This document shows, piece by piece, positions 23,556 to 30,871 of a DNA stretch of 36,227 bases (the stretch's first letter is position 1; each line of letters opens with the position of its first letter). The translations under genes and the position numbers were made by a program. The stretch is taken from contig JAZLCO010000008.1 of assembly GCA_045614225.1 (NCBI GenBank), forward strand, positions 1 to 36,227, read 5' to 3'. The stretch is from UBA9715 sp045614225. Lineage in GTDB: Bacteria > Actinomycetota > Coriobacteriia > Coriobacteriales > Eggerthellaceae. The notes beneath the pieces are model-generated. The model was not told the origin of the DNA and did not search any database. It worked only from the letters and a program-made list of their open reading frames with translations.

Positions 23556-25238
23556 ATGCCCGAGTACGCGCTTGAAGTGCAAGACTACTCGTTCTCGTAT
23601 GGGAAAACGGGCGTAAACGTGCTGAACGGCGTGACGTTCAGCTTGGACAAGGGCTCGTTCACGGCGCTTTGCGGCGTGTCGGGCTCGGGCAAGTCGACGC
23701 TTCTGCGTGCGTTCAAACCCGAGCTTGCCGTGGCAGGCGAGTCCAGCGGGCAGATCCGCGTGCTCGGCGACGACCCGTACACGTTGAGCCCCGTCGAGTC
23801 GGCCACGCGCGTCGGCTTCGTCATGCAAGATCCCGAAAACCAGATCGTCACCGACACGGTGTGGCACGAGCTGGCTTTCGGTTTGGAAAACATCGGCATG
23901 GACACCGAGACGATGCACCGCCGCGTTGCGGAAACAGCGCACTTCTTCGGCATCGGCGGCTGGTTCGACCGCAGGACCACCGACTTGTCGGGCGGCCAGA
24001 AGCAGCTTTTGAACTTGGCTGCCATTGTGGTCATGCAGCCTGCCGTGTTGGTGCTCGACGAGCCCACGTCGCAGCTCGATCCCATCGCCGCGAAGGATTT
24101 CTTCGACGTGCTCGAGCGCGTGAATTCCGAGCTCGGCATAACGATCATCATCATCGAGCATCGCCTCGAGGATGTGTTGCCGATTGCCGACCGCGTGCTG
24201 TTCCTGCAGAAGGGTGGTGTGCTGGTTTACGACGGCGACCGCGATGGTTTCGTGCGCATGCTCGTGGGGAACAGCGAGGGCTTCAGGGGCGCGCTGCCGG
24301 CGGCGACGCGCATGGCCGCTTGCCTGGACCGTGCCGGCTTGAACATCGACGAGGACACTCCTTTCCCCGTGACGGTGCGCGAGGGCCGCACGTTCATCGC
24401 AGAAGCTGTGGAACACGCGCGCGAAGTGGATGGCTGCGAGATCGCATCCCATCCGATCGGGCGCACGGTTCCTGCCGACAACGTGGCCATTTCCGCACGC
24501 GACCTGTGGTTCCGCTACACCAAGGAGATGCCGTTTGTCCTGCGCGGCGTCGATTTCGACGTTCATTCTGGCCGCATCGCAGCGCTCGTCGGTGGCAACG
24601 GCAGCGGCAAGTCAACGTTGCTTTCGGCGCTTTCCGGCATCCGCAAACCTGAACGTGGGCGCATCGCCAACCCGCGCAAACTGCACATTGCCCTAATGGC
24701 GCAGAACCCGAAAATGCTGTTCGTGCATGACCGTCTGGTCGACGACTTCCTGGAATGGAAGGACATCGGCAAGTATTCGGAGAAAGACGTCGACGATATA
24801 CTGGAGCGCTTCGGGCTGGCTGAGATGCGCACGCGGCACCCCTACGACCTTTCGGGTGGCGAGACGCAGAAAGCCGCGCTTGCCAAGATCCTGCTGCTGA
24901 ACCCTGATGTGCTGCTGCTCGACGAGCCGGTCAAAGGCATCGACGCGCTCGCGAAGAAGCAAATCGGCGAGATCTTGACCGACCTGGCCGTGAACGAGGG
25001 CAAGGCGATCTTGCTGACAGCTCACGACCTGGAATTCGTGTCGGAAACTGCGCACACGTGCTCGATGATGTTCGGGTGCGAGGTCACGTGCACCCAAGAC
25101 GCGCACGGCTTCTTCGTGGACAACCTGTTCTACTCCACACCGACGGCGCGCATTGCGCGCGGCACGCTCGAAGGGTGCGTGACCACAGCTGACATTGCCG
25201 CTTCGTTCGATGCGAACGGAGGCTCCGACCATGAGTAG
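23556..25238 (+). CDS. ecfA: ECF transporter fused ATPase (EcfA-EcfA')
   Basis: This 560-aa protein contains two complete ABC ATPase domains in one chain. Domain 1 has Walker A GVSGSGKST at 40-48, signature LSGGQ at 144-148 and Walker B VLVLDEP from 164. Domain 2 has Walker A GGNGSGKST at 346-354, signature LSGGE at 432-436 and Walker B VLLLDEP. Q-loops (MQDPENQ; MAQNPKM) and switch histidines (IIEHRLED; LTAHDLEF) are present, so both sites look competent. ATG 23556 is chosen over 23535 because AGGAGG lies between them. The 3' end overlaps the S-component gene by 8 nt. Confidence 0.92.
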   Translation: MPEYALEVQDYSFSYGKTGVNVLNGVTFSLDKGSFTALCGVSGSGKSTLLRAFKPELAVAGESSGQIRVLGDDPYTLSPVESATRVGFVMQDPENQIVTDTVWHELAFGLENIGMDTETMHRRVAETAHFFGIGGWFDRRTTDLSGGQKQLLNLAAIVVMQPAVLVLDEPTSQLDPIAAKDFFDVLERVNSELGITIIIIEHRLEDVLPIADRVLFLQKGGVLVYDGDRDGFVRMLVGNSEGFRGALPAATRMAACLDRAGLNIDEDTPFPVTVREGRTFIAEAVEHAREVDGCEIASHPIGRTVPADNVAISARDLWFRYTKEMPFVLRGVDFDVHSGRIAALVGGNGSGKSTLLSALSGIRKPERGRIANPRKLHIALMAQNPKMLFVHDRLVDDFLEWKDIGKYSEKDVDDILERFGLAEMRTRHPYDLSGGETQKAALAKILLLNPDVLLLDEPVKGIDALAKKQIGEILTDLAVNEGKAILLTAHDLEFVSETAHTCSMMFGCEVTCTQDAHGFFVDNLFYSTPTARIARGTLEGCVTTADIAASFDANGGSDHE

Positions 25239-25965
25239 CGCTGTCGTGAACGAGCGGCCGAAAATGGGCAAGTTCGGGCGCTTCATGCGAGCCATCGAAC
25301 CGGCGGTGCTCGTGGCGCTGCCCATCGTCATGTTGATTTGCGCGTGGCTGCATGTTCCGAACGCAGCCTTGATAACGAGCGCATGCGCCATCGTCGCTCT
25401 CGTGCCGTTCTTTGCAAGCTTCGAGGCCGAGCGCCGTCGCGCGCGTGACATCATGCCGATCATCGTCATGACTGCGCTGACTGTTGCCGGTCGTTTGATC
25501 TTCGCTCCTGTTCCGGCCATCAAGCCTGTGACTGCGCTCATCATCATCACCGGGTTGTGCTTCGGACGCGATGAGGGGTTCATCACCGGTGCGCTGGCCA
25601 TGCTCGTGTCGAACATCTTCTTCGGGCAAGGGCCGTGGACGCCTTGGCAGATGTTCACGATGGGCCTCATAGGCTACCTTGCCGGTGTTTTGGGAAGCCA
25701 TGGACTGTTGAAACACCGCTGGTCGATTGGCTTGTTCGGGTTCCTGATGGTGTTCCTCTACGGGTTCATCTTGGACACGTGGACCATTGTTGGCTTCGTG
25801 TCGAACGCGAATGCCGCAAGCGTGTTCACCACCTACGCCGCTGGTTTTGCCAACAACCTCGCGAGTGCGATTGGCACGGTGATCTTCCTCATACCCATTG
25901 CGATTTCCTGGCCGCGCATGTTCAACCGCATAAAGAGCAAGTACCAGATAGGCCCTGCTGCGTAA
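25231..25965 (+). CDS. ECF transporter S-component, probably cobalamin-specific
   Basis: This 244-aa membrane protein has about six helices. FVSNIFFGQGPWTPWQM-like features (VSNIFFGQGPWTPWQMFTMG, about 131-150) are typical of one group of ECF substrate-binding subunits. It starts at ATG 25231 inside the end of the ATPase gene (ATGAGTAG overlap), with GGAGG 8 nt upstream. A longer frame from 25195 lies wholly within the ATPase gene. Substrate assignment to cobalamin rests on the riboswitch and DUF4430 context, not on sequence. Its last 13 codons and the palindrome after it are duplicated near 33.85 kb. Confidence 0.82.
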   Translation: MSSAVVNERPKMGKFGRFMRAIEPAVLVALPIVMLICAWLHVPNAALITSACAIVALVPFFASFEAERRRARDIMPIIVMTALTVAGRLIFAPVPAIKPVTALIIITGLCFGRDEGFITGALAMLVSNIFFGQGPWTPWQMFTMGLIGYLAGVLGSHGLLKHRWSIGLFGFLMVFLYGFILDTWTIVGFVSNANAASVFTTYAAGFANNLASAIGTVIFLIPIAISWPRMFNRIKSKYQIGPAA

Positions 25966-25997
25966 ATGAGTCACTTTGACTGTCAAAGTGACTCATT
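25965..25997. terminator. Perfect 33-bp palindrome, copy 1 (bidirectional terminator)
   Basis: AATGAGTCACTTTGAC, one central T, then its exact complement. It overlaps the S-component stop codon and separates it from the converging TetR gene. An identical copy lies at 33889-33921. Confidence 0.8.
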
Positions 25998-26023
25998 GAG
26001 TCGGTGCCCTGACCCCCGACTCA
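25997..26023. repeat. GC-rich palindrome, dispersed family copy 2
   Basis: TGAGTCGG...CCCCCGACTCA forms an imperfect hairpin right after the perfect palindrome. It is related to the palindromes at 6089-6117 and 33816-33846. Confidence 0.6.
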
Positions 26024-26051
26024 TTCAGGCAGCCCTCTGATGCAGGTGCGG

Positions 26052-26609
26052 TTACGCAACGACAAGCCGCGCAATCGTTTCCTCGAAATGCGAAAGCATC
26101 TCTTCGAGTGTCAAATCGCCGAACTCGCCGACGAGCCAATCCAGGTAGGCGTAGGTTACGCCTGATGCCACCATGTCGGCGGTTATCGTAAGGCGCGTGC
26201 CTTCCAGATCGCCCGACCGCTTCAGCTCCTCTTCGAAGATATGGCGAAAAGCGATGCGGAACCTGTTTCTGAACTGCTCGAAGCCATCCTCGCGCGCTAC
26301 AAGTCTGAAGAAGTCGATCTCTTGCCGCATGAGCTCGGTGGCTTTCTCGAACAACATCGACACATCGGTGCTGCTTTGGCCTGTGTTTGCGTCAAGGATG
26401 GTTGCCGTCATCTCGTCCACGTACTCCGACAAGATGTCGCCGACCGTGTCGTAATGCGAATAGAATGTCATGCGGTTCACGCGAGCGCGCTCCGTCAACT
26501 CCTTGACGGTGATGGTGGCAGTGCCCTTCTGCTTGACCAAATCAATGTAGGCGCGTCGTAGCGCTTCGCGGTTCTTAATGAATCGAAGGTCGTTCGAAGT
26601 TCTATACAT
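26052..26609 (-). CDS. TetR/AcrR-family transcriptional regulator
   Basis: This 185-aa protein has an N-terminal TetR helix-turn-helix at about 12-58 (ITVKELTERARVNRMTFYSHYDTVGDIL); the rest is a variable helical ligand or dimer domain. ATG 26609 is preferred because AAAGGC lies 8 nt upstream; ATGs at 26648 and 26645 are possible. A strong 24-bp inverted repeat 48 bp upstream is a likely operator. It is divergent from the membrane-protein gene at 26848, its most likely target. It converges on the B12 operon. Confidence 0.87.
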   Translation of the reverse strand: MYRTSNDLRFIKNREALRRAYIDLVKQKGTATITVKELTERARVNRMTFYSHYDTVGDILSEYVDEMTATILDANTGQSSTDVSMLFEKATELMRQEIDFFRLVAREDGFEQFRNRFRIAFRHIFEEELKRSGDLEGTRLTITADMVASGVTYAYLDWLVGEFGDLTLEEMLSHFEETIARLVVA

Positions 26610-26656
26610 TGCAGGTTCGCCTTTTGCCGTCGTTTCGTAGGTCATCAATAATCAAA

Positions 26657-26680
26657 CATATGATGCTTATTAATCATATG
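26657..26680. promoter_or_regulatory. Probable TetR operator
   Basis: CATATGAT and ATCATATG are perfect inverted repeats separated by 8 bp. The site lies in the 238-bp divergent gap just upstream of the TetR start, a typical position for autorepression and control of the divergent gene. Confidence 0.7.
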
Positions 26681-26739
26681 CTAAAAAATGCTCATTGTCC
26701 TGCTCTTCTGGCGTTTGTACATTAGCTCCCAGATGAAAG

Positions 26740-26830
26740 TGCGACTCGAAAAGGGAGTTGCACAGAGAGCTGCGATCGGCAGAAGGAGTTGCATCCACAA
26801 GTGCGACCCGCAGAGGCGGTCGCGCGCAGG
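26740..26830 (+). repeat. Three ~31-bp hairpin-forming repeats in the membrane-protein leader
   Basis: Units are 26740-26770, 26771-26801 and 26802-26830. Each begins TGCGA and continues toward an AGTTGC or GGTCGC half. In unit 1 TGCGACTC pairs with GAGTTGCA (one mismatch); in unit 3 GCGACC pairs with GGTCGC. The stem is thus kept by compensating changes in two of three copies; unit 2 pairs poorly. Confidence 0.6.
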
Positions 26831-26847
26831 TGAGCAAGGAGAGTGAA

Positions 26848-27657
26848 ATGGGCTACTTCATCGCAATGTTGGTGGCGGGTTACCCGACGGGTGACTGCCT
26901 ACCGGAGAACTTCATCGAACATCTGACTCCGGGGGCACCCGACTTCGCGTTCACGTTGACCGCGGTCGTGCTCGCAGTCGTGTTCGGTCTGCTGGTCTAC
27001 ATCATCCCGATCATCCTGACCGAAACCGAGCACATCCAGCCGTATCCGCTGTGGCTGCACTGCTTCTACTGGGCGGCCGACTTCATGGGCATCTGGGTGT
27101 TCCTGCATGCGTTCTTGACCAACGGCTACTTCTACATGTTCGGGCTGCTGGCTGTCGGCGAAGCGATATGGGTCGCGATGGAAACGTACTGCCTGCAGCG
27201 CGCTATGACCTATGAGCGTGAGCTCAACTGGGATTCGAGCTGGGACTTCAAGAAGCGACTCACGAACATCATCCTGCTGACGCTTGCGTTCTTCGTGGCG
27301 CTCAACCTGCTGCGTGTCGAGTTGCATGACCCCACGATGTGGAAGTTCTGGATCTTCACCCAGGTGCTCATCACCATCGTGCCCGGTCTCGTGCTCGAGA
27401 AGCGTGGCTATCGTCTGGGCAACGCGCGCATCCTCAACATCGTGTTCGTGTGCGTGGCGCTCGTGTCGTTCAACCCCTGGTGCAACATGTGGATGGCTAT
27501 CGCGCCCGACTACTTCACGGTTGCCGAGAACCCCTGGTACTACATCACGGGCGTCGTGTGTCTGTTCTTCGCGCTGCGCGGTTTGATCATGTACGAGAAG
27601 CTGCCGGCCAAGCCTGAAGTGGTGGAAGCCACGGGTAAGAAGCCGTTGTTGAAGTAA
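26848..27657 (+). CDS. Multi-pass membrane protein, family unknown
   Basis: This 269-aa protein has about seven hydrophobic helices, many aromatic residues in loops (PYPLWLHCFYWAADFMG; NPWCNMWMAIAPDYF) and a short cytosolic tail (about 250-269). ATG 26848 is chosen for AAGGAG 8 nt upstream; a frame from 26758 runs through the leader repeats and is rejected. I do not recognise the family; a substrate transporter or membrane sensor is possible. It lies between TetR and AraC genes and upstream of the SDR-GcvT operon, so it may supply that pathway. Confidence 0.75.
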   Translation: MGYFIAMLVAGYPTGDCLPENFIEHLTPGAPDFAFTLTAVVLAVVFGLLVYIIPIILTETEHIQPYPLWLHCFYWAADFMGIWVFLHAFLTNGYFYMFGLLAVGEAIWVAMETYCLQRAMTYERELNWDSSWDFKKRLTNIILLTLAFFVALNLLRVELHDPTMWKFWIFTQVLITIVPGLVLEKRGYRLGNARILNIVFVCVALVSFNPWCNMWMAIAPDYFTVAENPWYYITGVVCLFFALRGLIMYEKLPAKPEVVEATGKKPLLK

Positions 27658-27706
27658 GCAATTAAGCCGATATAGGTCTCTCTGCCAATCCCAGGTTCTT
27701 CTACGC

Positions 27707-28420
27707 CTACAACGCCGTACGCCACTGCTTGGGTGTCATTCCGTACATCTTCTTGAACAGGCTCGTGAAATGTGACTGCGAGCTGAATCCCAGGTTCGAC
27801 CCGATGTCGGAGATGCCTATGGTGGTGTTTCGAAGCAGCGTGGCCGCCTCTTCCACCTTTCGGTTGCGTATATATGTTGCCAGTGGCACGCCTTCTGACT
27901 CTCTGAACAGGCGCGATAGGTAGTCCACATTGAAATGGAACTGCTCGGCCACGGTTGTCGCGCTCAGGTCCTCGTACAGTCGCTCGTCGATGAACTGCTT
28001 GCATAGCTGAACCTGCTTGTACTTTCCCAGGCTCTTGTTCGAGCCGTTTACGGCCGCCGCGTAATCGTGTAGCAGCTGCCCGTTCATCTTCCGAAGTCCC
28101 TCGAGCGACTCTTCTTCCATGGCCATCTGGGCGAATTCGAAATACAGCGCTGCGGCGTCCTCCTCGCGCAGGCCGCCCCAGACAGCGGCAAGCTCCATCT
28201 GAGCCCACCAGTACAGAAACGACACGCGCGCAAACTCGATGTTTTCGCCGATTGCCTGCGCCACGTCCCGCTCGACTTCAGGATTGTCCAGAACGCTGTC
28301 GATCCCATCGGGGTTTCCGTAACGTATACAGTGTTGGAAGTACGATTTGAGCGCAAAACCTTTCTTGACAGCATAGTCGGTGGCTCGAGTGAACTCACTT
28401 TTATCAATAATCCGACTCAT
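27707..28420 (-). CDS. AraC-family transcriptional regulator
   Basis: This 237-aa protein has the double helix-turn-helix of the AraC family at about 138-235, with the second-motif signature GISDIGSNLGFSSQSHFTSLFKKMYGMTP split across its end. The N-terminal 120 residues are helical, not a cupin, and may bind a small ligand. The start is ATG 28420, placed directly after a good promoter (TTAACA, 16 bp, TAAGAT), so the message may be leaderless. It is divergent from the SDR operon; the AT-rich gap has direct repeats upstream of the operon's -35. Confidence 0.88.
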   Translation of the reverse strand: MSRIIDKSEFTRATDYAVKKGFALKSYFQHCIRYGNPDGIDSVLDNPEVERDVAQAIGENIEFARVSFLYWWAQMELAAVWGGLREEDAAALYFEFAQMAMEEESLEGLRKMNGQLLHDYAAAVNGSNKSLGKYKQVQLCKQFIDERLYEDLSATTVAEQFHFNVDYLSRLFRESEGVPLATYIRNRKVEEAATLLRNTTIGISDIGSNLGFSSQSHFTSLFKKMYGMTPKQWRTAL

Positions 28421-28424
28421 TTTT

Positions 28425-28452
28425 ATCTTAAACCCATCCTATTCTTTGTTAA
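28425..28452 (-). promoter_or_regulatory. Promoter of the AraC-family gene, probably leaderless
   Basis: On the minus strand TTAACA, a 16-bp spacer and TAAGAT end about 4 nt before the ATG at 28420. The predicted transcript start falls on or near the start codon. No Shine-Dalgarno is close. Confidence 0.5.
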
Positions 28453-28525
28453 TAACGGTAATTGCACAACAAAAAATACTTATAAACAGGGATTATTTTA
28501 AACTTAATAACAAAAGTCTGATTTA

Positions 28526-28592
28526 TGAAAAATAATTATCTGAAAAATAATATATCGAATAATTGACCTGCAATATCGTCTTGAGCCATAGC
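28526..28592 (+). promoter_or_regulatory. Promoter and putative activator sites of the SDR-GcvT operon
   Basis: Two TGAAAAATAAT direct repeats (28526-28536, 28541-28551; 15-bp period) lie just upstream of TTGACC (28563-28568). An 18-bp spacer leads to a weak CATAGC (28587-28592). A good -35, poor -10 and upstream repeats suit activation by the divergent AraC protein. The whole 28421-28631 gap is strikingly AT-rich. Confidence 0.45.
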
Positions 28593-28631
28593 AGTCCAGC
28601 GTTTTGAGAAAACTAAGAAAGGAGACTGGCT

Positions 28632-29414
28632 ATGGGAAAGCTCGATGGAAAAGTGTGCATCATTACTGGTTGTGCAAGCGGCCTGGGCAAACAGGAGGCC
28701 ATCCGCTTTGCAAGGGAGGGCGCGAAGCTCGCCATCTGCTCGCGCACGGTTGAGAAGCTCGAAGAAACCAAGCGCATCTGCGAGGAAGCCGGCGCCGAGG
28801 TGCTGGCGTTCCCGTGCGACGTCACGGTGGCCGAGCAGCGCGAGGCATTCATCAACGCTGTGGTCGAGAAGTACGGCACCATCGACGTGCTGGTCAACAA
28901 CGCTCACACCACCACTACGCTGCTGCCCTTCCTGGCCAAGACCCTCGACGATCTTGAGCTCGAAACCAAGTGCTGCATCTATGCGTACTTCCACTTTTGC
29001 CAACTGTGCGCTCCGCACATGATGGATCACGACGGCTACGGCGCCTCCATCATCAATTTCAGCTCCAAGGCTGCCCTTGAAGGTACGCCTGGCCACTCTG
29101 TGTACGCTACCGTCAAGGCTGCCGTGGGCGGTCTTACCCGCACGCTCGCCCGCGAGCTGGGTCCCCTGAACATCCGCGTGAACTCTATCATGCCTGGCGG
29201 TTTCACCGACAATTGCGAGGCTGGCCTGTTGCTTCAGCCTGAAGACATCCAGGAATGGGCGAAGGAAGCCTTCAAGGCCAACCCGCTGGAGCGCATCGGC
29301 GACCCGTACGAGGACGTGGCCCCCATCGTGGTGTTCCTGGCGTCCGATGACAGCCACTGGATGACCGGCCAGCTGGTCGACGCCGACGGTGGCAGCTGGT
29401 TCATAACCGGCTAA
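28632..29414 (+). CDS. Short-chain dehydrogenase/reductase (SDR)
   Basis: This 260-aa classical SDR has the nucleotide-binding TGCASGLG (12-19), NNAH at about 90 in place of the usual NNAG, catalytic Ser in NFSSKAALEG (about 138-140) and the YATVK catalytic pair (Tyr about 154, Lys about 158). The closing GGSWFITG is typical. It should oxidise or reduce an alcohol/ketone with NAD(P)(H). It is first in a four-gene operon, with AAAGGAG 8 nt before ATG 28632. Hydroxysteroid or polyphenol-type substrates are possible for this order of bacteria, but nothing in the sequence selects one. Confidence 0.9.
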   Translation: MGKLDGKVCIITGCASGLGKQEAIRFAREGAKLAICSRTVEKLEETKRICEEAGAEVLAFPCDVTVAEQREAFINAVVEKYGTIDVLVNNAHTTTTLLPFLAKTLDDLELETKCCIYAYFHFCQLCAPHMMDHDGYGASIINFSSKAALEGTPGHSVYATVKAAVGGLTRTLARELGPLNIRVNSIMPGGFTDNCEAGLLLQPEDIQEWAKEAFKANPLERIGDPYEDVAPIVVFLASDDSHWMTGQLVDADGGSWFITG

Positions 29415-29459
29415 CAGCGCAACGCTTTCATTCATCGCAAGAAAAAGGAGGAAGCAAAA

Positions 29460-30869
29460 GTGAAATTCACGTACACCGATGCGGACAAGCTGTCGTTCGA
29501 GAACGCTTCCGACGTCCGCATGATCGACGACGACTCCGGGCTGCGCCTGTTCCGCGGTATGATCAGCCCGTGGGACGCCATCAAGTCGTTCAAAGAAACG
29601 TTCTACTTCCAGACCCGCAGCGCCGCGCAGATGATTGTCGCGTTCGTCAACGCGCTGCAGATTCTTGAGCCCGACCAGGAAAAGCGCCAGGCGCTCCTGT
29701 CTGGATGGTGGAAGGGATCCATGCTGGAGACCTGGGGCCCCGAGGACAAGATGGGGCAAGTAGCAGGGTTCGAGGAGGACTTCTCGATTCCGCCGTTCAT
29801 GCAGAACAGCATGTACCGCCCAGCAAACTATGCCGACTGGGGCGACGAGTTCCAGGGCATGCCGGGCTACATCCGCTACGCCTCCAGCGACCGCATCGAG
29901 AAGGAAGTCCACGGCTGCTTCATGGACATCGCTGGTCCGGACGCCTGCGACCTATCCCAGGGTGGCGGCCAGTACTTCTGCAAGGGCCTTATGGGCAAAA
30001 ACGGTGAAGGTTATGACGAGTGGAACGGCTATCTCGTCCAGCGCAAGGGCTGCGGCGACCCGGTCTGCCGCGTGGTCTGGGAGCGCGCCTCCAAGTTCGG
30101 CGAGCACAAGAACCATTGCGCCGAGTGCCAGGGCTACGACTGGGAGGAGTGGGGCCCCACGGCCACCGGGTATTCCGACGACTTCCGCACGCCCAAGAAG
30201 GAGTTCGCCGAGTGGACTGACACCGGCTATTTTATCGCCGCGCTGGGACAGGAATGGTCGGCCGGCGAGATGTTCCAGCAGGCTGGCACCTGGTCGCGTC
30301 CGTACACGAACCAGGTCATCGAGGGTCTGCGCATCCGCGGCGGCGGGCAGATCAGCGACTACGACGCCCACGTGGTGAAGACCATGCTCGATGCGTGCGG
30401 CAAGACGCAGTTCGCCGAGTTCGTGACCCGCAAGGCAATCCGCGACTGGATGAACGTGCCCGCTGATGTGGACGACGGCCGTGTAATGGCCGGTTACATC
30501 TCCATGCTCTGGCAGGCCATGGCCGCCGAGTGGAGCTTTGCCGAGTTCACCGAGGAGCGCGCCGTCATCGACGCCGACGCCACACATATCTGCATGTACG
30601 GCCAATACCCCGAGCTTCCCGAGTTCTACGAGGCGCTCTTCAACGGACAGGTAAAAACCCTGGTCAATACCATGTGGGTTGTGCGCTTGGACCGAGAGTA
30701 CCTTGAGGAAGAGAACGTAGCTCGCTTCATCGTCGAGAGGGCCGTATACGGTAACCGCCGCCAGAAGCCCGATTACGACTACGACCGCACGGCTGAAAAC
30801 GCCGCCAAGGTCAAAGCGCGCGAGGAGGAGCTCGCCAAGATCAAGGCGCGTCTGGGAGAGGAGCAGTAG
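29460..30869 (+). CDS. Protein of unknown family in the GcvT operon (469 aa)
   Basis: The start is GTG 29460, with AAGGAGG 8 nt upstream. The protein is soluble and Trp/Tyr/Gly-rich, with a charged coiled tail (about 440-469). The middle carries clustered cysteines: GCFMDIAGPDACDL, FCKG, RKGCGDPVCRVVWE and NHCAECQGYDWEEWGP (about 145-230). The second half (about 290-430) looks like a weaker repeat of the first, with DADATHICMYGQ standing where GPDACDL stands. Distant likeness to thiol-containing V4R or ATC-hydrolase-like domains crossed my mind but is not firm. Only 2 nt separate it from the GcvT-like gene, so a shared function, perhaps binding the methylated substrate, is inferred. Confidence 0.7.
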   Translation: MKFTYTDADKLSFENASDVRMIDDDSGLRLFRGMISPWDAIKSFKETFYFQTRSAAQMIVAFVNALQILEPDQEKRQALLSGWWKGSMLETWGPEDKMGQVAGFEEDFSIPPFMQNSMYRPANYADWGDEFQGMPGYIRYASSDRIEKEVHGCFMDIAGPDACDLSQGGGQYFCKGLMGKNGEGYDEWNGYLVQRKGCGDPVCRVVWERASKFGEHKNHCAECQGYDWEEWGPTATGYSDDFRTPKKEFAEWTDTGYFIAALGQEWSAGEMFQQAGTWSRPYTNQVIEGLRIRGGGQISDYDAHVVKTMLDACGKTQFAEFVTRKAIRDWMNVPADVDDGRVMAGYISMLWQAMAAEWSFAEFTEERAVIDADATHICMYGQYPELPEFYEALFNGQVKTLVNTMWVVRLDREYLEEENVARFIVERAVYGNRRQKPDYDYDRTAENAAKVKAREEELAKIKARLGEEQ

Positions 30870-30871
30870 AG

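Noticed and set aside
21987..24566. 859-aa minus-strand frame opposite the B12 operon
   Set aside because: It is antisense to three recognised genes; its Arg/His/Ala/Gly-rich sequence is the usual product of reading GC-rich genes in reverse.
28536..29912. 458-aa minus-strand frame opposite the SDR gene
   Set aside because: It covers the SDR gene and part of the 469-aa gene, both with strong ribosome sites and domain evidence.
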